Source: Xanthobacteraceae bacterium
GTDB lineage: Bacteria > Pseudomonadota > Alphaproteobacteria > Rhizobiales > Xanthobacteraceae
DNA: 63,864 bases
NCBI GenBank assembly: GCA_031291445.1
Contig: JARLJA010000079.1
Location: 1-63,864, forward strand
Direction: 5' to 3'
Shown: piece by piece, positions 34,377 through 45,665 of the stretch
Position numbering within the stretch: the stretch's first letter is position 1
Layout of the letters: the number at the start of each line of letters is the position of its first letter
Position numbers and translations under genes: made by a program
Notes under the pieces: generated by a model
The model's database searches: none
What the model was told of the DNA's origin: nothing
Seen by the model: the letters and a program-made list of their open reading frames with translations, nothing else

Positions 34377-36479
34377 ATGCGTCCCGAGCGTCTCAATCCC
34401 CTGTTCGCGCCGGTTACGGCCCTGCCCGGCGTCGGGCCGAAGCAGGACAAGCTGTTTCGCTACCTGCTCGGCCGCACCGACACGCCGCGGCTGGTCGACC
34501 TGCTGCTGCACCTGCCGGCCAGCGTCATCGACCGGCGGGCGCGCCCCAAGATCCGCGACGTCGTCCCGGGAACCGTGGTGACCCTGGCGGTGACGGTGGA
34601 CCGCCACCGCCGGTCGCCGCCCGGCCGGTCGCGGGCGCCCTACCTGGTCTATGCCAGTGACGACACCGGCGACGTGATCCTCACTTTCTTCCGCGCCCAG
34701 CCGGACTACATCGAGAAGCTGTTGCCGGTCGGAGCCCAGCGCTACGTCTCCGGCACCGCGCAGCTGTTCGACGGCACGTTGCAGATCGTGCACCCCGAGC
34801 GTGTCGTCGACGAGGCCGGTCTCGCCAAGCTGTCGCTGATCGAGCCAGTCTATCCCCTGACCGAGGGGCTCGCGCTCGGATCGCTGCGCCGGGCCGTCGG
34901 CCAGGCGCTGCAGCGGCTGCCGCAGCTGCCGGAATGGATCTCCGCCGAGGTGATGCGGCGCTGCGGCTTTCCGTCGTTCGCCGACGCGCTCAACCGGGTG
35001 CACGCGCCGGTGGAGCTCACCGACATCCTGCCCGATCAGCCGTTCTGGTCCCGGCTCGCCTATGACGAACTGCTGGCGGGCCAGCTGGCGCTGGCGCTGG
35101 TGCGGGCGCAGCTGCGCCGCCCGGCCGGCGTGCGCAACGCCGGCGACGGCCACCTGCGCCGCAACGTCATCGACGCGCTGCCCTACGCCCTGACCGCCTC
35201 GCAGCGCGAGGCGGTGGCGGCCATCACCAGCGACCTGCAGCAGCCGTTGCGCATGCTGCGCCTGCTGCAGGGCGACGTCGGGTCGGGCAAGACCGTGGTG
35301 GCGCTGCTCGCCGCCGCCGCGGTGGCCGAGGCCGGCAAGCAGGCCGCCCTGATGGCGCCGACCGAGATCCTGGCGCGGCAGCACCTCAAGACCATCGCGC
35401 CGCTGGCGGCCCAGGCTGGCCTCCGCGTCGCCATTCTGACCGGCCGCGAAAAGGGCAAGGAGCGCCGCGACACGCTGGCGCGGCTCGCCGCCGGCGAGAT
35501 CGACCTGCTCGTCGGTACCCATGCGCTGATCCAGGACGACGTCGCCTTCAAGGCGCTGGCGCTCGCCATCGTCGACGAGCAGCACCGCTTCGGGGTGCGG
35601 GAGCGGCTGGCGCTGACCGGCAAAGGCGACGCAGTCGACGTGCTGGTGCTGAGCGCGACGCCGATCCCGCGCACTCTGGTGCTGACCTATTTCGGCGACA
35701 TGGACGTCTCGGAGCTGCGCGACAAGCCGGCGGGGCGCCAGCCGATCGACACCCGCGCGGTGCCGTCGAACCGGCTCGCCGAGGTCGTGGACGCGGTCGG
35801 CCGGGCGATCGAGCACGGCAAGCGGGTGTACTGGATCTGCCCGCTGGTGGAGGAATCGGAGAAGATCGATTTCCTGGTCGACGCCGAGCAGCGCTTCGCG
35901 AGCCTCAAGGCGCGGTTCGGCGCCCGCGTCGGTCTCGTGCACGGCAAGATGAAGGGCGGCGACAAGGACCGCGCCATGGCGGCGTTCGCGTCCGGTGACA
36001 CTGCGCTGCTGGTCGCGACCACCGTGGTCGAGGTCGGGGTCGACGTTCCCGAGGCCTCGATCATGGTGATCGAGAACGCCGAGCGCTTCGGGCTCGCGCA
36101 ACTGCACCAGCTGCGGGGCCGCGTCGGCCGCGGTACCGAAGCCTCGACCTGCCTCCTGCTCTATCGCGAGCCGCTGAGCGAGCTGTCGCAGGCCCGGCTG
36201 CGGGTGATCCGCGACACCACCGACGGTTTCCGCATCGCGGAGGAAGACCTGCGCCTGCGTGGCGAGGGCGACGTGCTCGGCACCCGGCAGAGCGGCCTGC
36301 CCGGCTACCGGATCGCCCGCGCCGAGGCCCACGGCCAGCTGATCGCCCAGGCCCGCGACGAGGCGCTGCGGATCATGCAAGACAACCCGTCGCTGCGCGG
36401 CCCGCAGGGCGAAGCGCTGCGCTGCCTGCTCTACCTGTACGAACGCGACGAGGCCATCCCGCTGATCGGCGCCGGCTGA
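34377..36479 (+). CDS. recG: ATP-dependent DNA helicase RecG
   Basis: A 700-residue RecG. The N-terminal wedge domain with PGVGPKQDKLFRYLLGRTDTP precedes an OB-fold. The helicase core has Walker A GDVGSGKTVVALLAAAAV, DEQH in AIVDEQHRFGVRERL, motif III LVLSATPIPRTL and motif VI HQLRGRVGRG. The C-terminus carries the RecG-type DNA-translocation region (LRLRGEGDVLGTRQSGLPGYRIA). It acts on stalled replication forks and Holliday junctions. The start is set at the ATG at 34377, just before the conserved MRPERLNPLFAP. Confidence 0.95.
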   Translation: MRPERLNPLFAPVTALPGVGPKQDKLFRYLLGRTDTPRLVDLLLHLPASVIDRRARPKIRDVVPGTVVTLAVTVDRHRRSPPGRSRAPYLVYASDDTGDVILTFFRAQPDYIEKLLPVGAQRYVSGTAQLFDGTLQIVHPERVVDEAGLAKLSLIEPVYPLTEGLALGSLRRAVGQALQRLPQLPEWISAEVMRRCGFPSFADALNRVHAPVELTDILPDQPFWSRLAYDELLAGQLALALVRAQLRRPAGVRNAGDGHLRRNVIDALPYALTASQREAVAAITSDLQQPLRMLRLLQGDVGSGKTVVALLAAAAVAEAGKQAALMAPTEILARQHLKTIAPLAAQAGLRVAILTGREKGKERRDTLARLAAGEIDLLVGTHALIQDDVAFKALALAIVDEQHRFGVRERLALTGKGDAVDVLVLSATPIPRTLVLTYFGDMDVSELRDKPAGRQPIDTRAVPSNRLAEVVDAVGRAIEHGKRVYWICPLVEESEKIDFLVDAEQRFASLKARFGARVGLVHGKMKGGDKDRAMAAFASGDTALLVATTVVEVGVDVPEASIMVIENAERFGLAQLHQLRGRVGRGTEASTCLLLYREPLSELSQARLRVIRDTTDGFRIAEEDLRLRGEGDVLGTRQSGLPGYRIARAEAHGQLIAQARDEALRIMQDNPSLRGPQGEALRCLLYLYERDEAIPLIGAG

Positions 36480-36488
36480 ACCGCGCCG

Positions 36489-37280
36489 TCAGGGCAGCGT
36501 CAACTGGTCGGTCGCCTCGTCCGTCGTCGCCGCGCGACCCGCATTGGCGACCCGCGCCGCATTGGCCATCTCGGCCAGTGCGGCGACCCTCTTGGCCTGG
36601 TCGCCCCCCGGCTGCACCATGCCCGCCGACATGATCAGGGTCGCGGCATCCTCCGCGCTCATGTCGACCTCGATGACGCCGGCCTTCGGCACGTAGAAGA
36701 AGAAGCCGGTGGTCGGATTGGGCGCGCAGGGCAGGAACACCGAAACGTACTCCTGCTCGCCCGGCAGCCTGGCGGCGATGGCGCCGCCCGGGGTCTGCGA
36801 AATCAGCACGATCGACCACATGCCCGGCGACGGGAATTCGACCAGGCCGACCTTGCGGAAGCTCGAGCCATTGCCCGAGAACAGGGTTTCGAACACCTGC
36901 TTCAGCCCGCGATAGATCGCGCGCACCACCGGCATCTGTCCGAGCAGCCGTTCCCCGAGTTCGACCAGCGTGCGCCCGATCAGGTTCCGGGTGAAGAAGC
37001 CGAGCAGGGTGAGGGCAAGAAACGCCACCACCAGCCCGGAACCCGGGATGCCCCACGGCAGATAGGTCTCGGGACGGTAGTTGAGCGGAATGAACGGTCG
37101 CACGAAGCCGTCGACCCAGGTCACGAACCACCATGTCAGGTAGATCGTGATCGCGACCGGCCCGGCGACGATCAGGCCGGTGAGAAAGTTGTTTCGGACC
37201 GCCGCCATGAAGCCGCGCGGACCCTCGGGCGGGGCGGAAAACTCGTTTCCCGAATGCTGCGGCTTTTCGTTCGAACTCAT
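36489..37280 (-). CDS. DUF502 family membrane protein
   Basis: A 263-residue protein with two N-terminal hydrophobic segments (NFLTGLIVAGPVAITIYLTWWFV, and GSGLVVAFLALTLLGFFTRNLIG), followed by the DUF502 cytoplasmic or periplasmic domain. Family marks are IPGSG, MPVVRAIYRGLKQVFETLF, and FPSPGMWSIVLISQT. It is convergent with recG, the stops being 10 bp apart. Function is not established for the family. Confidence 0.9.
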   Translation of the reverse strand: MSSNEKPQHSGNEFSAPPEGPRGFMAAVRNNFLTGLIVAGPVAITIYLTWWFVTWVDGFVRPFIPLNYRPETYLPWGIPGSGLVVAFLALTLLGFFTRNLIGRTLVELGERLLGQMPVVRAIYRGLKQVFETLFSGNGSSFRKVGLVEFPSPGMWSIVLISQTPGGAIAARLPGEQEYVSVFLPCAPNPTTGFFFYVPKAGVIEVDMSAEDAATLIMSAGMVQPGGDQAKRVAALAEMANAARVANAGRAATTDEATDQLTLP

Positions 37281-37406
37281 TGTTCATCCAGACGATTCGC
37301 CGCAAATCGCGGTGCGGCCGGAGGCGCTCTATAGCACGGTTTGCCGGCCGCCAGCGCGATTTTGGCGGCGCCGGAACCGCTCGCCCCCGGCCCGCGAAAA
37401 TGTCGG

Positions 37407-39233
<1,827 letters not shown>

Positions 39234-39347
39234 GCGGATCAGTTTCTCCCAATCGCCCGACCGGGCGCCACCCATGTAGTAGCGAAAACCACCAAGCGTC
39301 CGGCCTCAAGAATTGTTGCCGATTAAATCAGCACGCGCATTCGACGC

Positions 39348-40703
39348 CTATTCCTTGCGCTCCTTGCGCGCCCGCTTCAGATCGCGGAAACGCCTGGCCC
39401 AGCCCTCGCGCACGGTCTGGGTGCTGCGCTCGACCGCCAGCGCGTCGTCGGGCACGTCCCGCGTCACCACCGAGCCCGATCCGATATAGGCGCCGGCGCC
39501 GATCCTGACCGGCGCGACCAGCGACGAGTTGGAGCCGACGAAGGCGCCAGCGCCGATCTCCGTGCGGTGCTTGTCGAAGCCGTCGTAGTTGCAGGTGATG
39601 GTGCCGGCGCCGATATTGGCGCCCGCGCCGACCGTGCTGTCGCCGAGATAGGTCAGGTGATTGGCCTTGGCTCCGGCCTCGATGGTCGCGGCCTTGACCT
39701 CGACGAAGTTGCCGATCCGCGACCCCGCCCCCAGCGTGGTGCCGGGGCGCAGCCGGGCATAGGGCCCGACCGAGGCGCCGGGGCCGATCGCCGCGCCCGC
39801 GATGTGCGAGAAGGCGTGGACCACCGCGCCGTCGGCGACGCTGACGCCCGGGCCGAACACCACGAACGGCTCCACGGTGACGTCGCGGCCGAACGCGGTG
39901 TCGGCCGCGAGGAACACCGTCTCCGGCGCGATCATCGTGACGCCGGCGTCGAGCGCGGCGTCGCGCAGCCGCCGCTGCATCACCTCCTCGGCTTCGGCAA
40001 GCTGCGCCTTGGTGTTGATGCCGCGCACTTCGTCCTCGTCGGTCTCGATCACCGCGGCGCGAAGCCCGGCCTCGCGCGCGATCGCGATCGCGTCGGTCAG
40101 GTAGAATTCGCTCTTGGCGTTGGCGCTGCCGATCCTGTCGATGATGGCGAGCGCATGCCGCCCGTCGAACGCCATCACGCCGGCGTTGCACAGGTCGATC
40201 GCGCGCTCCTCCGCGCTGGCGTCGGCCTGCTCGCGGATCGCGGTGAGTTCGCCGTCCTTGACCACCAGCCGGCCGTAGCCGGTCGGGTCGGCGGCGCGGA
40301 AGCCGAGCACGGCGATGGCCGCGCCCTGCGCCAGCGGCGCGCGCAGGCGCTCCAAGGTCCGGCGCGAGATCAGCGGCGTGTCGCCGAACGCGACCAGCAC
40401 GTCATCGGCGCCCGCGGCAATCGCGTCGCGCGCGGCCAGCACCGCGTGGGCCGTACCGCGACGCTCGTGCTGGACGAAGGTCAGCGCATCGGGGCGGACG
40501 CGCAGCGCCTCGTCGGCGACGGCCTGGTGGCCGGGGCCGACCACCACCGCCAGCGCCGCACGCTCGCCGTCCGGCGCCGCGGCCAGCACGTGGGCGAGCA
40601 GCGAGCGGCTGGCCACCGGATGCAGCACCTTCGGCAACGACGAGCGCATCCGGGTGCCTTCCCCGGCCGCCAGCACGACGGTGAGACTGCTTCTGCTGGT
40701 CAT
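39348..40703 (-). CDS. glmU: Bifunctional GlmU acetyltransferase/uridyltransferase
   Basis: A 451-residue two-domain enzyme. The N-terminal nucleotidyltransferase has [20 protein letters not shown]. The C-terminal left-handed beta-helix shows hexapeptide repeats ([21 protein letters not shown]) and the acetyltransferase block [17 protein letters not shown]. It turns glucosamine-1-phosphate into UDP-GlcNAc, directly after GlmS/GlmM in the pathway, and glmS follows in the same operon. The ATG at 40703 starts 10 residues before the nucleotide-binding motif. Confidence 0.96.
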   Translation of the reverse strand: MTSRSSLTVVLAAGEGTRMRSSLPKVLHPVASRSLLAHVLAAAPDGERAALAVVVGPGHQAVADEALRVRPDALTFVQHERRGTAHAVLAARDAIAAGADDVLVAFGDTPLISRRTLERLRAPLAQGAAIAVLGFRAADPTGYGRLVVKDGELTAIREQADASAEERAIDLCNAGVMAFDGRHALAIIDRIGSANAKSEFYLTDAIAIAREAGLRAAVIETDEDEVRGINTKAQLAEAEEVMQRRLRDAALDAGVTMIAPETVFLAADTAFGRDVTVEPFVVFGPGVSVADGAVVHAFSHIAGAAIGPGASVGPYARLRPGTTLGAGSRIGNFVEVKAATIEAGAKANHLTYLGDSTVGAGANIGAGTITCNYDGFDKHRTEIGAGAFVGSNSSLVAPVRIGAGAYIGSGSVVTRDVPDDALAVERSTQTVREGWARRFRDLKRARKERKE

Positions 40704-41131
40704 GCGGTTTCCTGCGATCGCTGTATCACACACGACAGCGTCATAGCCGAGCCCGCCCAGCGACAAAAGGCCTTTGCGAGCGATCAACGGCGAAGCGCCA
40801 CGACCGCGTTCCTGTTAGACTTTTTCAATGATTCGTCGATCGGCAGGCGAATCGGTGCGGGTCTTGCGTTGCGCGGGAAATTTCAGGCGTGCACGCCGGA
40901 CACGGGGGAGGCCGGCGGCGCCGCGGCGGTAACGCGGCGTGGCCATCCGGAACATGTCCCGTCGTCAGCGCGACGCACGATGAACCGGCTGGGATTGGGT
41001 GACGAAAGCATTCGAATCAAGGGGTTTGAATTGCGGGGGCGGCGGCTGGAGATCGAGGAACAGGCGGCCACCACCGCCGGTACAGCCGTTGCAGTGTCCG
41101 CAGGCCGACGGAATTGATGGCATCGCGCTGA
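40704..41131. other. Intergenic region between glmU and a divergent membrane-protein gene
   Basis: 428 bp without a supported gene. It must carry the glmU promoter (minus strand) and that of the gene at 41132. A 45-codon plus-strand frame (40981-41117) has an ATG but no ribosome binding site and no family resemblance. I see no repeat or convincing promoter match. Confidence 0.5.
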
Positions 41132-42577
41132 ATGAGCAATGAGTATCGCCAGCTTGTCGGCCTGATCGCGGATGACCGTCTGCGCTGGCTGAACAATTTT
41201 CTCGCCGACGAGCCGCAATGGGACCGGCGGACGCAGCTGCGCCTGGGAGCGTGGGCGGCCAGCACGGTGGGCCTGCTCGTCGTCGCGATACTCTCCGTCC
41301 ACTGGACCCAGGATACCCGGCGCGAACAGCTGGCGGCGGTCGAGCTGGCGCGACAGTCGCAGCAGATCCAGGCGACGGCGCGGCAGAGCCAGGCCGAGAA
41401 CCGGCGGCTCACCGCGGCGATCGACACGCTCAACGGCGACCGCGACCGGCTCTATGCCCGCGTCACGGTGCTGGAGCAGGGGCTGGAATCCGTCACCGGC
41501 GCGGTGACGCGCCAGAACCTGCCAACCTCGCTGGTCCTGCTCTCGGCGACGGTCCCGCTCACCCTGCCCCCGCCGATCATTTCGGCGCCGCCGGTGATGC
41601 CGGCTCACGTCAGCGACCAGGCCCCCTCGCCACCGGACCAGGAAAACCCGTCGGCCAAGGGAGCGCGCGCGCCCGCCCAGGCCGCTCAGCAGGCCGCCGC
41701 CCAGGCCGCGCCGCCGCCCGCACCGGCCGAGCCGCAACGCCCCGCGCTACCGTCGTCGACGCTCTATGCGCCGCCGGATCCGGGCGCGCCGCACCTGGTC
41801 GAGACCAACCCGACCGCGCTGCCGGCCGCCGAGCGGCGTGACAAGACCATGGACAGGCCGCAGGACAAGGCCCCCGACGCTGCCCTCCCCAAGGCCGCGG
41901 ACACCAGGGCCGCGGAGAAAGTCGCCGACAAGCCGCAGCCGAAGACCGAGGCCAGGACCGCCCTGCCCGACCCGAGGCTGCAGGTCGCGAACGCTCCGCC
42001 GGCCCCCCAGGATACGGCTGCCCCCGCGGCGACGGCACCGGCCGCGACGGCCCAGCCGGTGCCCGAGGTGCCGGTGCAGCGAACGGAATTCGGCGTCGAT
42101 CTCGGCGGTGCCAACTCGCTCGATGGCCTGCGCGGGCTGTGGCAGGGCCTGGTCAAGGCCGACCCGGCGCTGCTGACGCCGCTGCGGCCGATCGTGGCCA
42201 TCCGCGAGCGCAGCAACGGGCTGGGCATGCAGCTGCGTCTGGTGGCCGGACCGCTCATCGACGCCGCCGCCGCGGCCAGGATCTGCGCCTCGCTCGCCGA
42301 AAACGACCGGAGCTGCGAAACCACGGTGTTCGATGGCCAGCGGCTGTCGTTCAGGGCGGCGACGGAGCCTGCGCCGGCGCCGCCGCCAACGCCGCACCAG
42401 CTGGTGCGGCCCGCCCCGGTCTCACCGCGGTCGGCGCCCAGCCGCCACGCCGCCGCGCGGCCGGCGAAACGCGAGGATCGCACGCCCGAGCCCGCGGCCG
42501 CGACACCGGCGCCGGCCACCACCCAGAGTACGCCGGCGGCCACCTCGATCCTGCCCGAGTTCCTTCGCACCCACTGA
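41132..42577 (+). CDS. Pro/Ala-rich membrane-anchored protein with SPOR-like C-terminus
   Basis: A 481-residue protein in four parts. A short cytoplasmic N-terminus precedes a single membrane helix (AASTVGLLVVAILSV, near residue 50). A coiled coil follows (about 60-125, QQIQATARQSQAENRRLTAA). The next long Pro/Ala-rich linker (about 140-315) spans the periplasm. A globular segment near 345-420 (IRERSNGLGMQLRLVAGP then AAAARICASLAENDRSCETT) looks like a SPOR-type peptidoglycan-binding fold. That layout suggests an envelope or division-linked anchor; no specific function is recognised. The SPOR assignment is inference. Confidence 0.75.
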   Translation: MSNEYRQLVGLIADDRLRWLNNFLADEPQWDRRTQLRLGAWAASTVGLLVVAILSVHWTQDTRREQLAAVELARQSQQIQATARQSQAENRRLTAAIDTLNGDRDRLYARVTVLEQGLESVTGAVTRQNLPTSLVLLSATVPLTLPPPIISAPPVMPAHVSDQAPSPPDQENPSAKGARAPAQAAQQAAAQAAPPPAPAEPQRPALPSSTLYAPPDPGAPHLVETNPTALPAAERRDKTMDRPQDKAPDAALPKAADTRAAEKVADKPQPKTEARTALPDPRLQVANAPPAPQDTAAPAATAPAATAQPVPEVPVQRTEFGVDLGGANSLDGLRGLWQGLVKADPALLTPLRPIVAIRERSNGLGMQLRLVAGPLIDAAAAARICASLAENDRSCETTVFDGQRLSFRAATEPAPAPPPTPHQLVRPAPVSPRSAPSRHAAARPAKREDRTPEPAAATPAPATTQSTPAATSILPEFLRTH

Positions 42578-42645
42578 CCGGCGTGGTCGTCCGTCGCCGC
42601 AACGGACGGGTTGCCCCTGGCCGGGATCCGCAGCATAAACGGCCC

Positions 42646-43026
42646 ATGAGCAAGCCTCCCTTTCGCCTCAGCGCCTACGAAGTGCAATGGCTCCTGGTCG
42701 TCGGCTTCGCGACGGTCGGCTACGCCATCTACATCCGCTATCTGGCGATCGAGTATTCGCCGGTCGGGCTGGCTTGCGACGCCGGGCTGCAGACCGTGCT
42801 GTGCAAGACCCGCCTGCTGATGACGTGGCTGTTCCGTCACTCCGTGTTCGGTAGCGCCGCGCTGGTGATCGCGGTGCTGCACCTGATGCGGCCGTCGATC
42901 GTGACCCTCACGGCGGGCCTGATCGTGGCCGGCCTCGGGATCGTGCTCTACAACATCACGCTGTCGGGGATCGCGATCGGGCTGCTCATTCTGGGCTTTG
43001 CGCGACCCGCGCCCGCAACAGCGTAA
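42646..43026 (+). CDS. Small polytopic membrane protein, unknown function
   Basis: A 126-residue protein with about four hydrophobic segments: WLLVVGFATVGYAIYIRYLAI, the HSVFGSAALVIAVLHLM stretch, IVTLTAGLIVAGLGIVLY and ISGIAIGLLILGFA-like ends. The loop CDAGLQTVLCKTR has two cysteines eight residues apart, which could form a disulfide in the periplasm. I do not recognise a family. The ATG at 42646 follows the previous gene by 68 bp; the last 41 bp overlap the convergent ndvC. Confidence 0.7.
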   Translation: MSKPPFRLSAYEVQWLLVVGFATVGYAIYIRYLAIEYSPVGLACDAGLQTVLCKTRLLMTWLFRHSVFGSAALVIAVLHLMRPSIVTLTAGLIVAGLGIVLYNITLSGIAIGLLILGFARPAPATA

Positions 43027-44602
43027 GCGCCAACAGCGCGAAGGCGCCACAGGTCCACAGCGACTGCCAGTTGGCGGAGCCCTCGTCGAACACGGTGTAC
43101 ACCGCGCACAGCGCGAACAGCGCCGCGAACACGGTTTCGGCGATGGGGCGGCGATCGCCCGACGGCGGGTTGATCAGCGTCAGCGCCGCGGACGGCACCA
43201 CGATCATGGTCAGCGCTGCGAACGGGAAGTCGCGGTAGCGCGCATCGAAGACGAAGCCGAGCGCGACCTCCGCGGCGATCACGATCGCCACCATCAGCGT
43301 CAGCCCGTGCGCGGCGGTGAACCGTGAATCGGTGCGCTGGGCCGCGGGCCCGATCACTTCGACGAAGGTCGGCAGCGTGCGCCCCGACATCAGCGCGGTC
43401 GCGGTCAGCACCGGCGTGACGACGGCCGCGGCCACCAGCAGCCCCCAGTGCAACCAGCCCTCGGGGCCGAGGCTCTCGTAGAGCATCTTGTCGACCGCGA
43501 CCCCGACCAGCGCGCCCGCGGTGGTGGCGGAGATCGCGACCGCGATCCACGACGGCAGCCGCGGCGACCACGGCCGGCGCCGCGACTTGAAGAAGGCGGC
43601 GCAGTAGGTGAAGACGCACAGCGCGAGCCCGCCGGCCAGCTGCAGCTTCCAGTGGGGATAGTTGCTGATCGGCTCGCCCGGCGGATATTTCAGCGCCCGC
43701 TGGTCGGCGTCGTACAGCCCCCAGTAGCCGCCGACGGTGCCTTCGAGGTAGCGCTTCCACGGCTGATCGTAGGCCTCGATCACATTGACGCGGAAACCCT
43801 CGCGCTTGGCGAGCTCGAGGATCTCCGACACCACGCGGGCCTGGTTGGTCCGCGACGGCAAGGCGCCCTCGCGCATCCGCCCGGTGCTCGGCCAGCCGGT
43901 TTCACCGATCAGGATCTCCTTGTTGGGAAACGCCACCGCGACCCGCTTGCGGATGGCGTCGACATGGGCCGCAGCGTTCCTGGCGCGAACCGGAAAGTCC
44001 TCCCAGTACGGCAGGATGTGGATGGTCACGAAGTCGACCGCGTCATAGACCTCGCGGTTGCGCAGCCAGTATTCCCAGACGTCGGCGTAAGTCACCGGCA
44101 CGTCGACCTGGGCCTTCACCATCCGGATCAGGGCCGCGAGGTCCGACGGCGTCATCTCGCCGCGCAGCAGCACCTCGTTGCCGACCACCACCGAGCTGAC
44201 GACGTCGGGATAAGCCTTCGCCAGCCCGACCGCCGTCTGGATCTGCCACAGGTTCTTGACCCGGTCGGAGCCGAGCCAGATGCCCTGCATCACCTTCAGG
44301 CCGAAGCGCCTCGCCTGCTCCGGCACCTGGTCGACGCCGTTGGCGATGGAATAGGTACGGACGCAGTTGGTGATGTGCGACAACTGCTCGAGATCAGACG
44401 CGATCTGCGGGACGTCGACATGGAATGTTGGGTCGAGCGGATTTTGGCTGCCGCGGAACGGCGCGTAGGACACGCAGTCGAGCTTGGCGGCGGGATCGAT
44501 CGGCGCACGCGTCAGCGACACCGGGGTGGCAAGCCACCACCAGACGGCCGAGATGACGCACAGGGAGATCAGGAGAAGCGGCAGGGGCGTACGAAGGGAA
44601 AT
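42986..44602 (-). CDS. ndvC: Beta-glucan biosynthesis protein NdvC (GH17-like membrane protein)
   Basis: About 538 residues: an N-terminal membrane helix (PLPLLLISLCVISAVWWWLA), a GH17-type catalytic domain with acid/base Glu in VVVGNEVLLRG (about 143) and nucleophile Glu in ILIGETGWPST (about 234), then eight or so membrane helices. In Bradyrhizobium, NdvC (about 60 kDa) is needed for the beta-1,6 linkages of cyclic beta-glucans. The proposed start is an ATT at 44602-44600, five bases behind a perfect GGAGGAGG (44615-44608). ATG starts at 44785 and 44743 exist in frame but add a hydrophilic stretch and lack ribosome binding sites. Confidence 0.8.
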   Translation of the reverse strand: MSLRTPLPLLLISLCVISAVWWWLATPVSLTRAPIDPAAKLDCVSYAPFRGSQNPLDPTFHVDVPQIASDLEQLSHITNCVRTYSIANGVDQVPEQARRFGLKVMQGIWLGSDRVKNLWQIQTAVGLAKAYPDVVSSVVVGNEVLLRGEMTPSDLAALIRMVKAQVDVPVTYADVWEYWLRNREVYDAVDFVTIHILPYWEDFPVRARNAAAHVDAIRKRVAVAFPNKEILIGETGWPSTGRMREGALPSRTNQARVVSEILELAKREGFRVNVIEAYDQPWKRYLEGTVGGYWGLYDADQRALKYPPGEPISNYPHWKLQLAGGLALCVFTYCAAFFKSRRRPWSPRLPSWIAVAISATTAGALVGVAVDKMLYESLGPEGWLHWGLLVAAAVVTPVLTATALMSGRTLPTFVEVIGPAAQRTDSRFTAAHGLTLMVAIVIAAEVALGFVFDARYRDFPFAALTMIVVPSAALTLINPPSGDRRPIAETVFAALFALCAVYTVFDEGSANWQSLWTCGAFALLALTLLRARVAQSPE

Positions 44603-44615
44603 CGATTCCTCCTCC
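44600..44615 (-). promoter_or_regulatory. Shine-Dalgarno and apparent ATT start of ndvC
   Basis: On the minus strand GGAGGAGG, AATCG, ATT. The spacing of five bases is ideal. No ATG, GTG or TTG occurs in frame between this site and the first membrane helix; the first in-frame GTG lies after the helix. Confidence 0.6.
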
Positions 44616-44908
44616 AGATGACAGGGTCGATTACCCGCTCGTCGTCGATCTGCCAAGGGGGCGACCGGCCTGGAGGGAGGTTTGGCGGCGCCACCAGCCG
44701 CCCGCGCCCGTCGCTGATGCCAGTCATTCGGGACTGACGCCATAAAGTTCCGAGCTTGCTGGACAAAATCAAAAATACCCGGCATGGGAGTCGGTCAGGT
44801 GGAGACCTTCGCTTCCGCCGCATTCGGACCAATTTTCGGGGCTTCAACCGAGGCCCGCCTTCTGGCCACCGCACCGGCCGTGCGGCGCGCCATACCGTTG
44901 GGGACTTC

Positions 44909-45442
44909 ATGCGCCGTCTGCTGCCCACGTACTCTTCCAAGGCCACCCGCCAGATCGCCATCGCCGGCCTGGCCGTCCTGATGGGGCTCAGCCCGGCGGC
45001 CGCCCAAAGCGGCGAACCGCATCCGCAGGATCCGCCCCAGAAGGCGGCACCGGCCGCGGCGGAGGCCGCCAAGGAGGCCCCGCGCAAGGTCGATGAATAC
45101 GTCGAGGCGGCGCAGGCGATCAACGGCCCGGCCGGCAATCCGGAATGTGTGTGGCTCGGCCAGCGGGTGGTCAACCTGATGTGGCGCGACGACATGGATA
45201 CCGCGTTTCGGCATCTCGACCTCTACGACCGCTTCGGCTGCCCCGGCGGTCACATCCAGGCGGCCTTCCGCTGCCTGACCAAGTTCGCCGACACCATCGA
45301 CGACCTCAAGCAGACCGTCATCCTCGCCAAGACCGTGCACACCTGCTGGATCAATCCCGCCGCGCAGCCGCCGGCGGCACCAGCCGCGGCGCCCGCCAAC
45401 CCGGCCCAGCCGGCGCCGGCCGCGGCTCCCGCCAACAAGTAG
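44909..45442 (+). CDS. ndvD: Beta-glucan biosynthesis accessory protein NdvD-like
   Basis: A 177-residue exported protein: signal peptide (IAIAGLAVLMGLSPAAAQ), Ala/Pro-rich spacer, then a conserved core (about 60-140) with four cysteines (PECVWLG, FGCPGG, FRCLTKF, HTCWIN), and a Pro/Ala-rich tail. The cysteines suggest disulfides in the periplasm. The name rests on position: ndvD lies between ndvC and ndvB in B. japonicum. A GGGGA site precedes the ATG at 44909; an in-frame ATG at 44756 would add 51 residues and bury the signal peptide. Confidence 0.7.
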   Translation: MRRLLPTYSSKATRQIAIAGLAVLMGLSPAAAQSGEPHPQDPPQKAAPAAAEAAKEAPRKVDEYVEAAQAINGPAGNPECVWLGQRVVNLMWRDDMDTAFRHLDLYDRFGCPGGHIQAAFRCLTKFADTIDDLKQTVILAKTVHTCWINPAAQPPAAPAAAPANPAQPAPAAAPANK

Positions 45443-45446
45443 ATCC

Positions 45447-45483
45447 CGCCGCGCGGAACGGATCGCGCGTCGCGGCGTTTTTT
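45447..45483 (+). terminator. Rho-independent terminator after ndvD
   Basis: CGCCGCG (45447-45453) pairs with CGCGGCG (45471-45477), followed by six T (45478-45483). The loop is 17 bases and could pair further. It would separate ndvD transcription from ndvB. Confidence 0.75.
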
Positions 45484-45505
45484 GTTGCGCCGGCGCCCTG
45501 AAAAC

Positions 45506-45551
45506 GCCACGCCGTCATACGAGTTGTTAAATGGCGTGGCATAGTTATTCT
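45506..45551 (+). promoter_or_regulatory. ndvB promoter candidate and inverted repeat
   Basis: TTGTTA (45524-45529) and TATTCT (45546-45551), 16 bp apart, form a fair sigma-70-like pair. An 8-bp inverted repeat GCCACGCC (45506-45513) / GGCGTGGC (45533-45540) brackets the -35 element and lies partly in the spacer, where a repressor or activator could act. This is pattern matching only. Confidence 0.4.
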
Positions 45552-45665
45552 CTCGTCGACAATCGAAGTGCTCCGCTCCGGTCGACCCCTTGAGCGAATC
45601 GTGTGCGGGCGGGTTCGCGATCGGAGAGTTCATCTCGCCCGCGAGTCCCGCTTGGTCTGTTGCGA

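Noticed and set aside
30405-36479. Open frames of almost 2000 codons on each strand across mfd and recG
   Set aside because: They result from few stop codons in GC-rich DNA antisense to mfd and recG. Only the parts matching Mfd (30405-33929, minus) and RecG (34377-36479, plus) carry family motifs.
40981-41117. 45-codon frame before the SPOR-like gene
   Set aside because: No ribosome binding site, no family, and it could be leader sequence.
42646-43026. VKOR/DsbB-like redox function for the small membrane protein
   Set aside because: The two loop cysteines are spaced by eight residues and no CXXC or conserved Ser/Thr is visible, so redox function is not supported.
45530-45560. Sigma-54 (-24/-12) promoter before ndvB
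   Set aside because: TGGCGTGGC is present but the required GC at the -12 spacing is absent.
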